A stretch of DNA of 64,000 bases. Origin: Candidatus Heritagella gallinarum. Its GTDB lineage: Bacteria > Bacillota > Clostridia > Oscillospirales > Acutalibacteraceae. The stretch spans positions 1 to 64,000 of the forward strand of contig CAJFNK010000001.1 in the NCBI GenBank assembly GCA_904394685.1, read 5' to 3'. The position numbers and the translations under genes were made by a program. This document shows positions 45,015 through 54,034 of the stretch, one piece after another; the stretch's first letter is position 1, and every line of letters begins with the position of its first letter. Under the pieces are notes generated by a model. The model had not been told where the DNA came from and made no database searches. It saw only the letters and a program-made list of their open reading frames with translations.

Positions 45015-46640
45015 ATGAATACCGGCAAGCAGAAAACCCTTTTCAAAAAATACCTGCGAATCACGCTGGCGATTGTGCTTGCCAGCTTCCTGCTGCTGGG
45101 CATGGTGATGCTGGTGTTTGTTTCCCAATACTGGGAATCTGAAAAGCGGGATGTTCTCAAAAAGAACGCCGAATATGTGGCCCGGATGGCACAATCCGGC
45201 GCTACTTATAACGATGTGCTCAACCACTATGAACTCAACGCCAGCATGGAGATGATTATCCAGGGCTTTGCACAAAATGTAAACGCCGATATTTTCATCA
45301 CCAATGTGACCGGGGAGCGGGTGGTGGGAACCTATACCAACAGTAACCTGCAAACCGACCGCATTGTAGACCCTGCCATCATGCGTCAGGTGTTTAACGG
45401 CGGGTATCAGGGGCAGGGGACGCTTTCGGGCGTATACCGGGAGTCCTATTATATTGTAGGCGAACCCATTCTGGTGGATAACGCACGGGTGGGGGCGGTG
45501 TTTGTGGCTTCCAGCATCCAGTCGCTGAGCAGCTACCGCATGGAGGTGCTGCGAATGTTCCTGCTGGCTGCCATTGCCGCCTTTATGGTCACCTTCTGCG
45601 TGGTGTGGGTGTTCTCCTTCCAGCTGGTGAAACCCTTGCGGCAAATGTCTGCTGCCGCCAAGAGTTTTGGAGAGGGAGACTTCTCCATCCGGGTGCCGGT
45701 TACCAGCAACGACGAGATTGGGGAGCTGGCAACCGCCTTCAACAATATGGCGGCCTCTCTGGCCAGCGGCGAGAATATGAGGCGCAATTTTATCGCCAAT
45801 GTTTCTCATGAACTCAAAACCCCCATGACCACCATTGCCGGGTTTATCGACGGGATTCTCGACGGTACCATCCCGCCGGAACGGGAAGCCTATTATCTGC
45901 GTACTGTTTCGCAGGAAGTCAAGCGGCTTTCCCGGCTGGTACGCACCATGCTCGACCTTTCCCGTATCGACAGCGGCGAATTGCGGCTGCGTCCGGCACG
46001 CTTTGACCTGACCAATACCATCCTGGTGGCGATCCTTTCTTTTGAAAAGCCTATCGAAGAAAAGCGGCTGGAGATCCGGGGGCTGGAAGACTCCCAGAGC
46101 CTGTTTGTAGACGGCGACCCGGATATGATTCATCAGGTGGTGTATAACCTGTTTGAAAACGCTGTCAAGTTCACCAATCCGGGCGGATATATTCTGGTTC
46201 GGGTGGAGGATGCCCCTGACCGTACCACGGTTCGCATCCGTAACAGCGGCCACGGCATCGAACCCGATGAGATCCGTATGATCTTCGACAGGTTCTATAA
46301 AACCGACAAATCCCGCAGTCAGGACAAAAACGGCATGGGATTGGGGCTTTATATTGTAAAAACCATTGTCCACCTGCATGGCGGTGAAATTACCGTGAGC
46401 AGTATCGTGGATCAGTATACCGAATTTAGTTTCTGGATTCCCAAACAGCCGGAAGCCCTCAAGATAAAGGACAATAATTCCGGTGGTTCGAAAACCAGCC
46501 AGAAAAAAGAGTATGTTTCCCGGAAAAACCGCAAGGGAAATTCCCGCAAAAAGAACAGTGCAGCCGGGAAAAACGCTTCCTCCTATTCCCCCGCCCCGGA
46601 AGGGCGACCTTCAAAACCGGAAAGGAATGACAGTCCATGA
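45015..46640 (+). CDS. Sensor histidine kinase with a basic C-terminal tail
   Basis: A membrane kinase of 541 residues: TM1 (about 16-38), an extracellular sensor region (about 39-165), TM2 (about 178-200), HAMP, HisKA with phospho-acceptor His265 (NVSHELKTPMTT), and HATPase (DPDMIHQVVYNLFENAVKF, GMGLGLYIVK). After the ATPase domain comes a low-complexity tail of about 55 residues, rich in Lys, Arg, Ser and Asn, which the family normally lacks. Start ATG 45015 follows GGAGGTGG. The stop overlaps the HtrA start by ATGA. Confidence 0.94.
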   Translation: MNTGKQKTLFKKYLRITLAIVLASFLLLGMVMLVFVSQYWESEKRDVLKKNAEYVARMAQSGATYNDVLNHYELNASMEMIIQGFAQNVNADIFITNVTGERVVGTYTNSNLQTDRIVDPAIMRQVFNGGYQGQGTLSGVYRESYYIVGEPILVDNARVGAVFVASSIQSLSSYRMEVLRMFLLAAIAAFMVTFCVVWVFSFQLVKPLRQMSAAAKSFGEGDFSIRVPVTSNDEIGELATAFNNMAASLASGENMRRNFIANVSHELKTPMTTIAGFIDGILDGTIPPEREAYYLRTVSQEVKRLSRLVRTMLDLSRIDSGELRLRPARFDLTNTILVAILSFEKPIEEKRLEIRGLEDSQSLFVDGDPDMIHQVVYNLFENAVKFTNPGGYILVRVEDAPDRTTVRIRNSGHGIEPDEIRMIFDRFYKTDKSRSQDKNGMGLGLYIVKTIVHLHGGEITVSSIVDQYTEFSFWIPKQPEALKIKDNNSGGSKTSQKKEYVSRKNRKGNSRKKNSAAGKNASSYSPAPEGRPSKPERNDSP

Positions 46641-48682
46641 CAGATACGCCCCGCAATGACCCAAATACCCCAGAGGAAACTGAAAATAAAAATGATTTTC
46701 AGTTTCCTGAGGTTTCTTTTGAAGATATCCCATCCACTCCATCTGCTTCAGAGGAGGCAGGTTCCACGGAGAGCCGTCCGGCAGGGAGCAGTTCGACAGA
46801 AAGCTGTCCGACAGAAAACTGTCCCATAGAAGACAGCTCTGCTCAGCAGGACTCTGTTCAGGAGGAACATGTAGAGTGTGAGCCGCCGGTACAGCATCAT
46901 GATGTGGAGCCGGAAAATGAGCCGGAGGAATCTGAGATTTGGGAACAATCTTCTTCGGAAGAAACTTCTTTGGAAGAAACTTCTTCCGAAACGCCTTTTA
47001 CGAATCAGACTCCTATGGAGGATATTTACAGCGGCCGTCAAGAATCATTTTCAGCTGCTTCCCGGCCGGAAAGCTCATCCCAATCGGAAAACCCCTCCCA
47101 GACAGAGTCCCCGACACAGCCGCAGGAAACTCCGGCAGCTTCGGCAACACCGACCCAATCAGAAATGCCGCACCAGCCGGATAACGGGCAGCCGCCCTAT
47201 GGCGTCGGGCCTGATTCTTCTGCACCCTATGACCAGCCCTCTCAGGGGACAACGTATCACGGACAGCCTCCTTTTTCGCAGACAGGATGGAATCCGGGCT
47301 CGCAGCCGAGCTATCAGCCGGGTTATCAGCCAGGCTCGCAGCCGGGATGGCAGTCTGAGCCATCACAGGGATTCCCGCCTTATAACGGCGGGCAGCATCC
47401 CCCAACCTATTCTCCCATGGGCGGCGCTTGGGAAAACCCGCCGGTTCCCCAAAAGCAGAAAGCGGGACGCCAGCAGAAAGTCTATCTGATTCTGATTGCC
47501 ACACTTGCCATCGTGCTGACCGTTGGGTTTGTAGGCTATGGTATTTATGCTTCTCTCTATGGCGACCCGGGAATTACAAAACCACCGATAGAGGTTCCAA
47601 GCTCGTCTGAGCCAGAAGCGTCCGGTTCAGGTGACCCGGACGGCGATACGAGTTCTTCGCCTTCCCTCACCATCCCTGAGGAGGGCGGCACCATCAAAAT
47701 TATGGATATTCCCGATACAGAGCCTTTGTCGGCCACCGAAGTTTATGAACGGGTTTCCCCCTCGGTGGTTGGGGTGGTGTCCAAGTCAAAAGATGCCGAA
47801 GGAAATACTGGAACCGACGAAGGCAGCGGAATTATCGCCACTTCCAACGGCTATATCATCACCAACAGCCATGTGGTAAATAATTCCCGCAGCACCGAGG
47901 TGACGGTTGTCACCCAGTCCGGCGATGAATATCCCGGAAAAGTGGTGGGCTATGACCGCACGACCGACCTCGCTGTTATCAAAATTGATGCAGAGGGGCT
48001 TCCGCCTGCTGAGTTTGGCGACACCGACCAGATGAAAGTGGGAAATCAGGTGTATGCAATTGGCAATCCGGGTGGTCTGGAATTTGCCAGTTCTATGACA
48101 CAGGGAATTATCTCCGCCCTGAACCGCCAGCTTGGAAGCAACAGCGAAAACGGCATGACCTATATCCAGACGGACGCCGCCATTAACCCCGGTAATTCCG
48201 GCGGCGCACTGGTCAACTCCTATGGCCAGGTAATCGGCATCAACTCCAGCAAGCTGGTGGCCGAAGACTTTGAGGGCATGGGATTTGCCATCCCGGTGAG
48301 CCGGGCGGAAAAAATCCTGAACAGCCTGATGAACGTGGGCTATGTGGAAGGCCGTGTGCGTTTGGGAATTACCGGCCGTGATTTGACCGAGGAAGAATCC
48401 AAATTCTATGAAGTCCCCATGGGCTTTATGATTCTCGAAATTGGAGAGGACAGCAATGTAGGCGCTGCCGGCGGCAAGGCCTATGATATTATCTGTGCCG
48501 TTGAAGGCCAAGAGGTCACATCCCTTTCGGAAATTTCCACCATTCTGCTGGACTATGAGCCGGGGGATGAGATTACTATGACCCTGTATCGCCGTCCCGA
48601 AGGAACCGAAACCGAAGGGAAATATTTTGACATCACCTTTACCCTGCTGGAGGATAAAGGCGAAACCCAGTCCCTGAACTAA
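46637..48682 (+). CDS. Membrane-anchored HtrA/DegP serine protease with a long disordered N-terminus
   Basis: A protein of 681 residues. Residues 1-280 are low complexity: first strongly acidic (Glu/Ser, 1-140), then Pro/Gln/Gly/Tyr-rich with PGYQPGSQPGWQ repeats. A membrane anchor follows at about 283-305, then a Ser/Gly/Asp linker, a trypsin-like domain with catalytic His412 (TNSHVV), Asp444 (TTDLAVIKI) and Ser521 (NPGNSGGAL), and one PDZ domain (about 575-670). The acidic part should be cytoplasmic and the protease outside. It is translationally coupled (ATGA) to the sensor kinase. Confidence 0.94.
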   Translation: MTDTPRNDPNTPEETENKNDFQFPEVSFEDIPSTPSASEEAGSTESRPAGSSSTESCPTENCPIEDSSAQQDSVQEEHVECEPPVQHHDVEPENEPEESEIWEQSSSEETSLEETSSETPFTNQTPMEDIYSGRQESFSAASRPESSSQSENPSQTESPTQPQETPAASATPTQSEMPHQPDNGQPPYGVGPDSSAPYDQPSQGTTYHGQPPFSQTGWNPGSQPSYQPGYQPGSQPGWQSEPSQGFPPYNGGQHPPTYSPMGGAWENPPVPQKQKAGRQQKVYLILIATLAIVLTVGFVGYGIYASLYGDPGITKPPIEVPSSSEPEASGSGDPDGDTSSSPSLTIPEEGGTIKIMDIPDTEPLSATEVYERVSPSVVGVVSKSKDAEGNTGTDEGSGIIATSNGYIITNSHVVNNSRSTEVTVVTQSGDEYPGKVVGYDRTTDLAVIKIDAEGLPPAEFGDTDQMKVGNQVYAIGNPGGLEFASSMTQGIISALNRQLGSNSENGMTYIQTDAAINPGNSGGALVNSYGQVIGINSSKLVAEDFEGMGFAIPVSRAEKILNSLMNVGYVEGRVRLGITGRDLTEEESKFYEVPMGFMILEIGEDSNVGAAGGKAYDIICAVEGQEVTSLSEISTILLDYEPGDEITMTLYRRPEGTETEGKYFDITFTLLEDKGETQSLN

Positions 48683-48691
48683 TCAGCTGCG

Positions 48692-48730
48692 AAGGGTGCC
48701 GGGCGAAAGCCCGACGCCCTTTGTGTTTTA
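48692..48730 (+). terminator. Terminator of the two-component/HtrA operon
   Basis: Arms 48692-48704 and 48709-48721 pair around a GAAA tetraloop with one mismatch and one G:U, followed by TTGTGTTTT. Confidence 0.85.
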
Positions 48731-48780
48731 TCCGTAAGATTCACAAAATTGCAAACACTCATAACAGAAGGGAACCATTT

Positions 48781-49491
48781 ATGACGCATCATGTATTTAC
48801 ACCTCGATTTTCTGCCCGCTTTTTGGCCGCTCTTTTGAGTGCCGTATTGCTTGTCTCCCTCACCGCCTGCGGGGGAAGTGAAACAGGTTCTTCTGCGGCA
48901 AGCAGTTCTTCTCAGACAGACGCTCTTTCTTCCGAAGAATCCCTGCCCTCTGCCACCGAAGACCCCTCCCTGAAAGGAGAGGGAAGCGTGGGGCTGCTGG
49001 AATCGGTTGGCAGCAAAGAGAACGGGTTTGCCTTTTCGGGCGCTGCCTGGTTTTCGGATACCCAGTCGTATCTGAAAAAGCTGGCTGAAATCTGGCCGGA
49101 TGCCGCCAAAGGGGAACTGGAAACCGAATATCAGGACAGCGCCAGCGCCGTGTATGTGACTTCGGGCATGGCACAGTTTTCTGATTTTACGGTACCGGCT
49201 TGCTTCCGCATCACCGAAACCGGCGGAACGGTGTCGGCCTGCTCCTATGTTTTCCGCTTTGATAGCAACGACCAGGAGGGCTTTTTGACCGCCTTTTTGC
49301 AGGCACGGGACATGCTCACCGAAACCTTTGGCGGTGCAGACGAAGATATCCCCGCCTTTGACAGCAGCTTCCCCAACGGCGGAACCTGGTATGGAAGCGA
49401 TGGCAGCGGGCTGGGGATTTCTGATACCTCGGTTCCCGGAGAAAATTATCAGTTTGAGATTTCCCTTTCTGCCCCACAGGCCAAAGGGTAA
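48781..49491 (+). CDS. Predicted lipoprotein of unknown function
   Basis: A protein of 236 residues with a type II signal peptide (lipobox SLTAC, Cys30) and a Ser/Glu-rich linker (about 31-65). The mature domain (about 75-236) is acidic and Gly/Ser/Phe-rich; no family is recognised. The ATG at 48781 follows AGAAGGGAACC; the open frame upstream overlaps the terminator. It comes right after the HtrA terminator and 35 bases before the MTA/SAH nucleosidase gene, so it is probably the first gene of that unit. Confidence 0.75.
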   Translation: MTHHVFTPRFSARFLAALLSAVLLVSLTACGGSETGSSAASSSSQTDALSSEESLPSATEDPSLKGEGSVGLLESVGSKENGFAFSGAAWFSDTQSYLKKLAEIWPDAAKGELETEYQDSASAVYVTSGMAQFSDFTVPACFRITETGGTVSACSYVFRFDSNDQEGFLTAFLQARDMLTETFGGADEDIPAFDSSFPNGGTWYGSDGSGLGISDTSVPGENYQFEISLSAPQAKG

Positions 49492-49526
49492 ATCCCCATT
49501 ATTTTTGAGAAGGAGTTTGGAAAACC

Positions 49527-50231
49527 ATGATTGGAATTATTGGTGCAATGGAAATTGAAATCAGCGGGCTGCGTGCGGTGATGGAAAACCGCCAGTCCGA
49601 AACCATCAGCGGAATCCGTTTTGACTGGGGAAGCATCAGCGGGGTGCTGTGTACGCTGGCGGTGTGCGGCCCCGGTAAGGTAAACGCCGCCGTATGCGCC
49701 CAGACCATGGCCATGCGGTTCCATCCCCGGCTTATTATCAACTCTGGCGTGGCCGGTGGAATCGGGGAGGGAATCCAGATCAATGACGTGGTGATTGCTA
49801 CCGCTGTGGTGCAGCACGATATGGACACCTCTCCGATCGGCGACCCGGTGGGGCTGATTTCCGGAATCAATCTGGTGGAGATCCCCGCCGACAAAACGGC
49901 TTCCCGGATTCTGGAACAGCAGGCACAGGATATCTATGAGGGCGGCGTGTTCCGGGGCATTATTGCTACCGGTGACCAGTTTATCGCCAGCCATAGCCGG
50001 ATGCGTTCTATCTGCGAGCAGTTCCACGCCATGGCGTGTGAGATGGAAGGCGGCAGCATTGGGCAGGTGTGCTATATGAACCAGATCCCCTTTGCCATCC
50101 TGCGGGCGATTTCGGATAATGGAAACGACGACGCTGTATTGGATTATCCCAAATTTGCACGGCAGGCCGCCGACCGCTCGATTGCCCTGCTCACTGCCGC
50201 CCTGCCCCGCCTTTCGGAAACACTGGAATAA
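49527..50231 (+). CDS. mtnN: 5'-methylthioadenosine/S-adenosylhomocysteine nucleosidase
   Basis: A purine nucleoside phosphorylase-fold enzyme of 234 residues that cleaves MTA, SAH and 5'-deoxyadenosine to adenine and the thioribose or ribose. Conserved features are GIIGAMEIEI (Glu11), VNSG-like IINSGVAGGIG, the ATGDQFI segment, the substrate motif ACEMEGGSIGQVC and the catalytic Asp in AISDNGND. It would clear 5'-deoxyadenosine and SAH made by radical-SAM and methyltransferase enzymes in the genome. AGAAGGAG precedes ATG 49527. Confidence 0.95.
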   Translation: MIGIIGAMEIEISGLRAVMENRQSETISGIRFDWGSISGVLCTLAVCGPGKVNAAVCAQTMAMRFHPRLIINSGVAGGIGEGIQINDVVIATAVVQHDMDTSPIGDPVGLISGINLVEIPADKTASRILEQQAQDIYEGGVFRGIIATGDQFIASHSRMRSICEQFHAMACEMEGGSIGQVCYMNQIPFAILRAISDNGNDDAVLDYPKFARQAADRSIALLTAALPRLSETLE

Positions 50232-50245
50232 AAGGAGGCTCTGCC

Positions 50246-50818
50246 ATGAAGCTGTATGACATTTCCCGTGAACTGTTCTCTACCCCGGTATACCCCGGCG
50301 ACCCCTGCCCAAAATCCGAGCAGGTGCTGCGGATGGAGATGGGCGATCTGTGTAATCTTACAGCCTTTTATACCGGCAGTCATAGCGCTACCCATGTGGA
50401 TGCGCCTCTCCATTTTGTCGAGGGCGCACGTTCCATCGACCAGATGCCACTGGAGCTTTTTATGGGGCCTTGCCGGGTGGTAACCGCCCATGGAATCCTT
50501 ACCGGCAGCGATATTGACCTAATCCAGCCGCAAAATGGGGAGCGGATTCTTTTTCATGGGGGTGCGTTCCTCTCACAAAGCGCTGCTTTTGCCCTTGGAG
50601 AAGCAGGCGTGATTCTGCTCGGAACCGACCAGCAGTCCATTGGCCCGGCCGGGGACGAGCGGGCGCCCCATGTGGAGCTTCTTTCCCGTGAAATTGTCCT
50701 GCTCGAAGGGCTGAACCTCGACGACGTGCCCGACGGTGCTTATACTCTGTTCGCCCTTCCTCTCAAAGTCTGTGGGCTGGAGGCTTCTCCGGTTCGTGCC
50801 GTGCTGTTGGGGGAATAG
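50246..50818 (+). CDS. Cyclase-family (kynurenine formamidase-like) metal-dependent hydrolase
   Basis: A protein of 190 residues with the cyclase/KynB signature HSATHVDAPLHF (His46, His50, Asp52, His56), the Zn2+/Mn2+ site of arylformamidases and isatin hydrolases. No tryptophan degradation genes are nearby, so the natural substrate is unknown. It is 14 bases downstream of mtnN with AAAGGAGG and is co-transcribed. Confidence 0.85.
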   Translation: MKLYDISRELFSTPVYPGDPCPKSEQVLRMEMGDLCNLTAFYTGSHSATHVDAPLHFVEGARSIDQMPLELFMGPCRVVTAHGILTGSDIDLIQPQNGERILFHGGAFLSQSAAFALGEAGVILLGTDQQSIGPAGDERAPHVELLSREIVLLEGLNLDDVPDGAYTLFALPLKVCGLEASPVRAVLLGE

Positions 50819-50954
50819 CGCACAACCCCTGTCTTTTTCCCATAGATGAGGAAATAGACGGGGGATTTTTGCTTTCAAAAACGGGGTTTTTGGATGGAAA
50901 TCTGTCATTTTCCCGTGAAACCTGGCGATGCGTGGAAGGATTCACAAATTTCAC

Positions 50955-50983
50955 TTCCATTTCACGGCTGTTCATGGTATAAT
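50955..50983 (+). promoter_or_regulatory. Extended -10 promoter of secA
   Basis: TATAAT at 50978-50983 preceded by TGG (an extended -10, TGnTATAAT), with TTCCAT 17 bases upstream as a weak -35. Confidence 0.75.
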
Positions 50984-51040
50984 AGTCAAGGTTTAGCAGC
51001 ATTTTTTGCGGGCATTTGCCCTGCTGTCGATAAATCAATT

Positions 51041-51141
51041 GTACCGGTCTTAGACCGGTACTGCGCCGGGCTTTCCTCTCTCCTTCGGAAGTCCCGGCTG
51101 GATATTTTGGAGGGAAAAGTATACAAGCCGGTTTGGCCGGC
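51041..51141 (+). promoter_or_regulatory. Structured 5' leader of secA with three hairpins
   Basis: Hairpin 1 is a perfect 10-base palindrome with one central base (GTACCGGTCT, 51041-51050 / 51052-51061). Hairpin 2 pairs GCCGGG (51065-51070) with CCCGGC (51093-51098) and also TTTCC with GGAAG. Hairpin 3 pairs GCCGG with CCGGC (51127-51131, 51137-51141). A GGAGGGAAAA element at 51110-51119 lies between hairpins 2 and 3, about 40 bases from the ATG, while the sequence directly before the ATG (GGTAGTAGA) is a poor ribosome site. Confidence 0.55.
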
Positions 51142-51160
51142 AAGAAAGTGTGGTAGTAGA

Positions 51161-53902
51161 ATGAAGAATGTTTTAACCGCCCTGTTCGGCAACTACAGCA
51201 AGCGGGAGCTGAAACGAATCCAGCCCATTGTGGATGCCGTACTGGATTTGGAAGATCAATACAAGGCCATGAAGGACAGCGAGCTTCAGGCGCAGACGCA
51301 GGTTCTCAAAGACCGTCTGGCCGATGGGGAAACGCTGGATGATATCCTGCCCGACGCCTTTGCCGTCTGCCGGGAGGCCACCCGCCGTGTGCTGGGAACC
51401 CCTCACTTTGCGGTACAGATTACCGGTGGTATTGTCCTGCATCAGGGACGTATCGCTGAAATGAAGACCGGTGAAGGTAAAACCCAGACTGTGCTTCTGC
51501 CCGCCTATCTGAATGCTCTTACCGGCAAAGGCGTGCATGTGGTTACCGTCAATGATTATCTGGCCCGCCGTGACTCCGAATGGATGGGCAAGGTGTATCG
51601 CTGGCTGGGCCTCACCGTGGGTCTGATCTGCCATGACATGCCCAACGACGAGCGTAAAAAGGCTTATGCCGCCGATATCACCTATGGTACCAACAACGAA
51701 TTCGGCTTTGACTACCTGCGTGACAACATGGTGATCTATAAAGAGCGCAAGGTACAGCGTGGCCACTATTTTGCCGTGGTGGACGAGGTGGACTCCATCC
51801 TCATTGATGAAGCCAGAACCCCGCTGATTATTTCGGGTCAGGGAGATAAATCCACCGAGCTGTATACCATTGCCGACCACTTTGCCCGCAGCCTGAAAGT
51901 GACCCGTGTCCCCGACCTCAACGAGAAAGAGGACAACGACGAGCTGTATCAGGACTGCGATTATCTGGTAAACGAAAAAGCCAAGACTGCTACCCTCACC
52001 CCCAGAGGCGTGAAAAAGGCAGAGCAGTATTTTAACGTGGAAAACCTCACCGATGCTGAAAATATCACCCTCCAGCACCACATCAATCAGGCCATCCGTG
52101 CCCATGGCGTGATGCAGAAGGACATCGACTATGTGGTGAAGGACGACGAAGTCATCATCGTGGATGAATTTACCGGCCGTCTGATGTATGGCCGCCGCTA
52201 TAACGAGGGTCTGCATCAGGCAATTGAGGCCAAAGAAGGCGTAAAGGTTGCCCATGAAAGCAAGACGCTGGCCACCATCACCTTCCAGAACTTCTTCCGT
52301 CTGTATGAGAAACTCTCCGGCATGACCGGTACCGCTATGACCGAAGAAGAAGAATTCCGGGAGATCTACAAGCTGGACGTGGTGGAGATCCCCACCAACC
52401 GTCCCATGATCCGTCAGGATCTGCCCGATGTGGTGTATAAGACCGAGCAGGGCAAGTTCAGAGCGGTTATTAACGATATCGAGGAACACCACAAGAACGG
52501 CCAGCCCATTCTGGTGGGTACCATTTCCATCGAGAAATCCGAGCAGCTCAGCGCCCTCTTGAAACGCCGTGGCATCAAGCATCAGGTGCTGAACGCCAAA
52601 TATCACGACAAGGAAGCCGCCATCGTGGCACAGGCCGGCCAGAAAGGCGCTGTTACCATCGCCACCAACATGGCAGGCCGTGGTACGGATATCAAGCTGG
52701 GCGGTAACGCCGAATACATGGCCAAGGAGGAAATGCGCCGGATGCAGTTCAGCGAGGAGCTGATTGCCGAGGCAGACGCCTTCTCCGAAACCGATAACGA
52801 AGAAATCCTCGAAGCCCGCCGTGTGTTCAGCGAGCTGGAGGCCAAATATAAGGATCAGATCAAAAATGCCGCCGAAGAAGTCCGCAAGGCGGGCGGCTTG
52901 TATATCATTGGCACCGAGCGGCATGAATCCCGCCGTATCGACAACCAGCTGCGTGGACGTTCCGGCCGTCAGGGAGATCCCGGCATGAGCCGCTTCTACC
53001 TCTCTCTGGAGGACGACCTGATGCGCCTGTTCAGCGGCGAGCGCATCAACGCCATCATGGACCGCCTCAATGTGGATGAGGATACGCCGATTGAATCCAA
53101 GATGCTCTCCAACACCATCGAAGGCTCTCAGCGCAAGGTGGAAAGCCGCAACTTTGGTATCCGTAAGAACGTGCTGCAGTTTGACGATGTGATGAACCGC
53201 CAGCGTGAGATTATCTATGGCCAGCGTGACCAGGTGCTTAACGGTGAAAACATGCGGGAGCAGATCATCAAGATGATTGACGACGCCATCGAGCACAACG
53301 TTAACCGCTATCTGCCTGAGTCCAAGGTTCACGACAACTGGGATTTGCCCGCCCTGCGTGAGCACTATATGGGCTGGATGATTACACCGGAGGAATTCCA
53401 CTATACCGGCGAGGAGCTGGAAAATCTGGAACCGTCCTATCTGGTGGAAAAATTGCAGGAGCGTGCCCACAAGCTGTATGAAATCCGTGAAAAGCTGTTT
53501 GGCGAGCGCATTATGCGGGAGCTGGAACATGTGATCCTGCTGAAAAATGTAGACACCCTGTGGATGGATCACATCGACGCCATGGAAGAACTCAAGCGTG
53601 GCATCCACCTGCGTGCCTATGCCCAGCATGACCCGGTGGTAGAATACCGTCTGGAAGGCTTTGAGATGTTTGACGAGATGATCGCAACCATCCGTGAGAA
53701 TACCGCCCGTATGATTTTGACGGTGCAGATTCGCCGCCAGGAAGAGCCCAAGCGTGAAGAAGTGGCAAAGCCCACCGCCACCAGCGCTGACGGTACCGAT
53801 GTGAAGCGACCGGTTCAGAACAAGAAAAAGCCGGGCAGAAACGACCCCTGTCCCTGCGGCAGCGGTTTGAAATACAAAAAGTGCTGCGGTAAAAACGAAT
53901 AA
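51161..53902 (+). CDS. secA: Preprotein translocase ATPase SecA
   Basis: The motor of Sec-dependent export, 913 residues. Walker [25 protein letters not shown], the DEAD-like [20 protein letters not shown], preprotein cross-linking domain, [10 protein letters not shown] and [10 protein letters not shown], and a C-terminal zinc motif [20 protein letters not shown] that binds SecB or ribosomes in relatives. Start ATG 51161 gives the family N-terminus [18 protein letters not shown]; the open frame upstream is leader. The ribosome site is unusually weak. Confidence 0.97.
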   Translation: MKNVLTALFGNYSKRELKRIQPIVDAVLDLEDQYKAMKDSELQAQTQVLKDRLADGETLDDILPDAFAVCREATRRVLGTPHFAVQITGGIVLHQGRIAEMKTGEGKTQTVLLPAYLNALTGKGVHVVTVNDYLARRDSEWMGKVYRWLGLTVGLICHDMPNDERKKAYAADITYGTNNEFGFDYLRDNMVIYKERKVQRGHYFAVVDEVDSILIDEARTPLIISGQGDKSTELYTIADHFARSLKVTRVPDLNEKEDNDELYQDCDYLVNEKAKTATLTPRGVKKAEQYFNVENLTDAENITLQHHINQAIRAHGVMQKDIDYVVKDDEVIIVDEFTGRLMYGRRYNEGLHQAIEAKEGVKVAHESKTLATITFQNFFRLYEKLSGMTGTAMTEEEEFREIYKLDVVEIPTNRPMIRQDLPDVVYKTEQGKFRAVINDIEEHHKNGQPILVGTISIEKSEQLSALLKRRGIKHQVLNAKYHDKEAAIVAQAGQKGAVTIATNMAGRGTDIKLGGNAEYMAKEEMRRMQFSEELIAEADAFSETDNEEILEARRVFSELEAKYKDQIKNAAEEVRKAGGLYIIGTERHESRRIDNQLRGRSGRQGDPGMSRFYLSLEDDLMRLFSGERINAIMDRLNVDEDTPIESKMLSNTIEGSQRKVESRNFGIRKNVLQFDDVMNRQREIIYGQRDQVLNGENMREQIIKMIDDAIEHNVNRYLPESKVHDNWDLPALREHYMGWMITPEEFHYTGEELENLEPSYLVEKLQERAHKLYEIREKLFGERIMRELEHVILLKNVDTLWMDHIDAMEELKRGIHLRAYAQHDPVVEYRLEGFEMFDEMIATIRENTARMILTVQIRRQEEPKREEVAKPTATSADGTDVKRPVQNKKKPGRNDPCPCGSGLKYKKCCGKNE

Positions 53903-53910
53903 GCAAACAG

Positions 53911-53940
53911 AAACGCCCCGGAAAATCCGGGGCGTTTTTT
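53911..53940 (+). terminator. Terminator of secA
   Basis: Arms AAACGCCCCGG / CCGGGGCGTTT (53911-53921, 53927-53937) and a T-run. Confidence 0.95.
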
Positions 53941-54001
53941 GATGCCATTTTTGAGAGGGAAACGCACCGCAGCGAGTCTGCGATGCGCCAACTCCTCAAA
54001 A

Positions 54002-54018
54002 CCGGCCTAACTGCCGGC
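54002..54018 (-). terminator. Weak terminator of the ABC exporter operon
   Basis: A CCGGC / GCCGG stem on the minus strand followed by TTTTG, 17 bases beyond the stop at 54035. Confidence 0.5.
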
Positions 54019-54034
54019 TGGTCTATATGGTGGC

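Larger units (their letters stand above)
50819..51160. other. secA promoter and leader region
   Basis: A 342-base gap. 50819-50950 shows no feature except weak hairpin potential downstream of the cyclase gene. It is followed by a promoter (50955-50983) and a leader of about 170 bases with three separate inverted repeats (51041-51061, 51065-51098, 51127-51141). An open frame runs through the leader in frame with secA but has no usable start. Confidence 0.7.

Noticed and set aside
51173-53629. An 818-codon open frame on the minus strand opposite secA
   Set aside because: Antisense shadow produced by GC-rich third positions; the translation is His/Gly/Leu-rich and has no recognisable domain.
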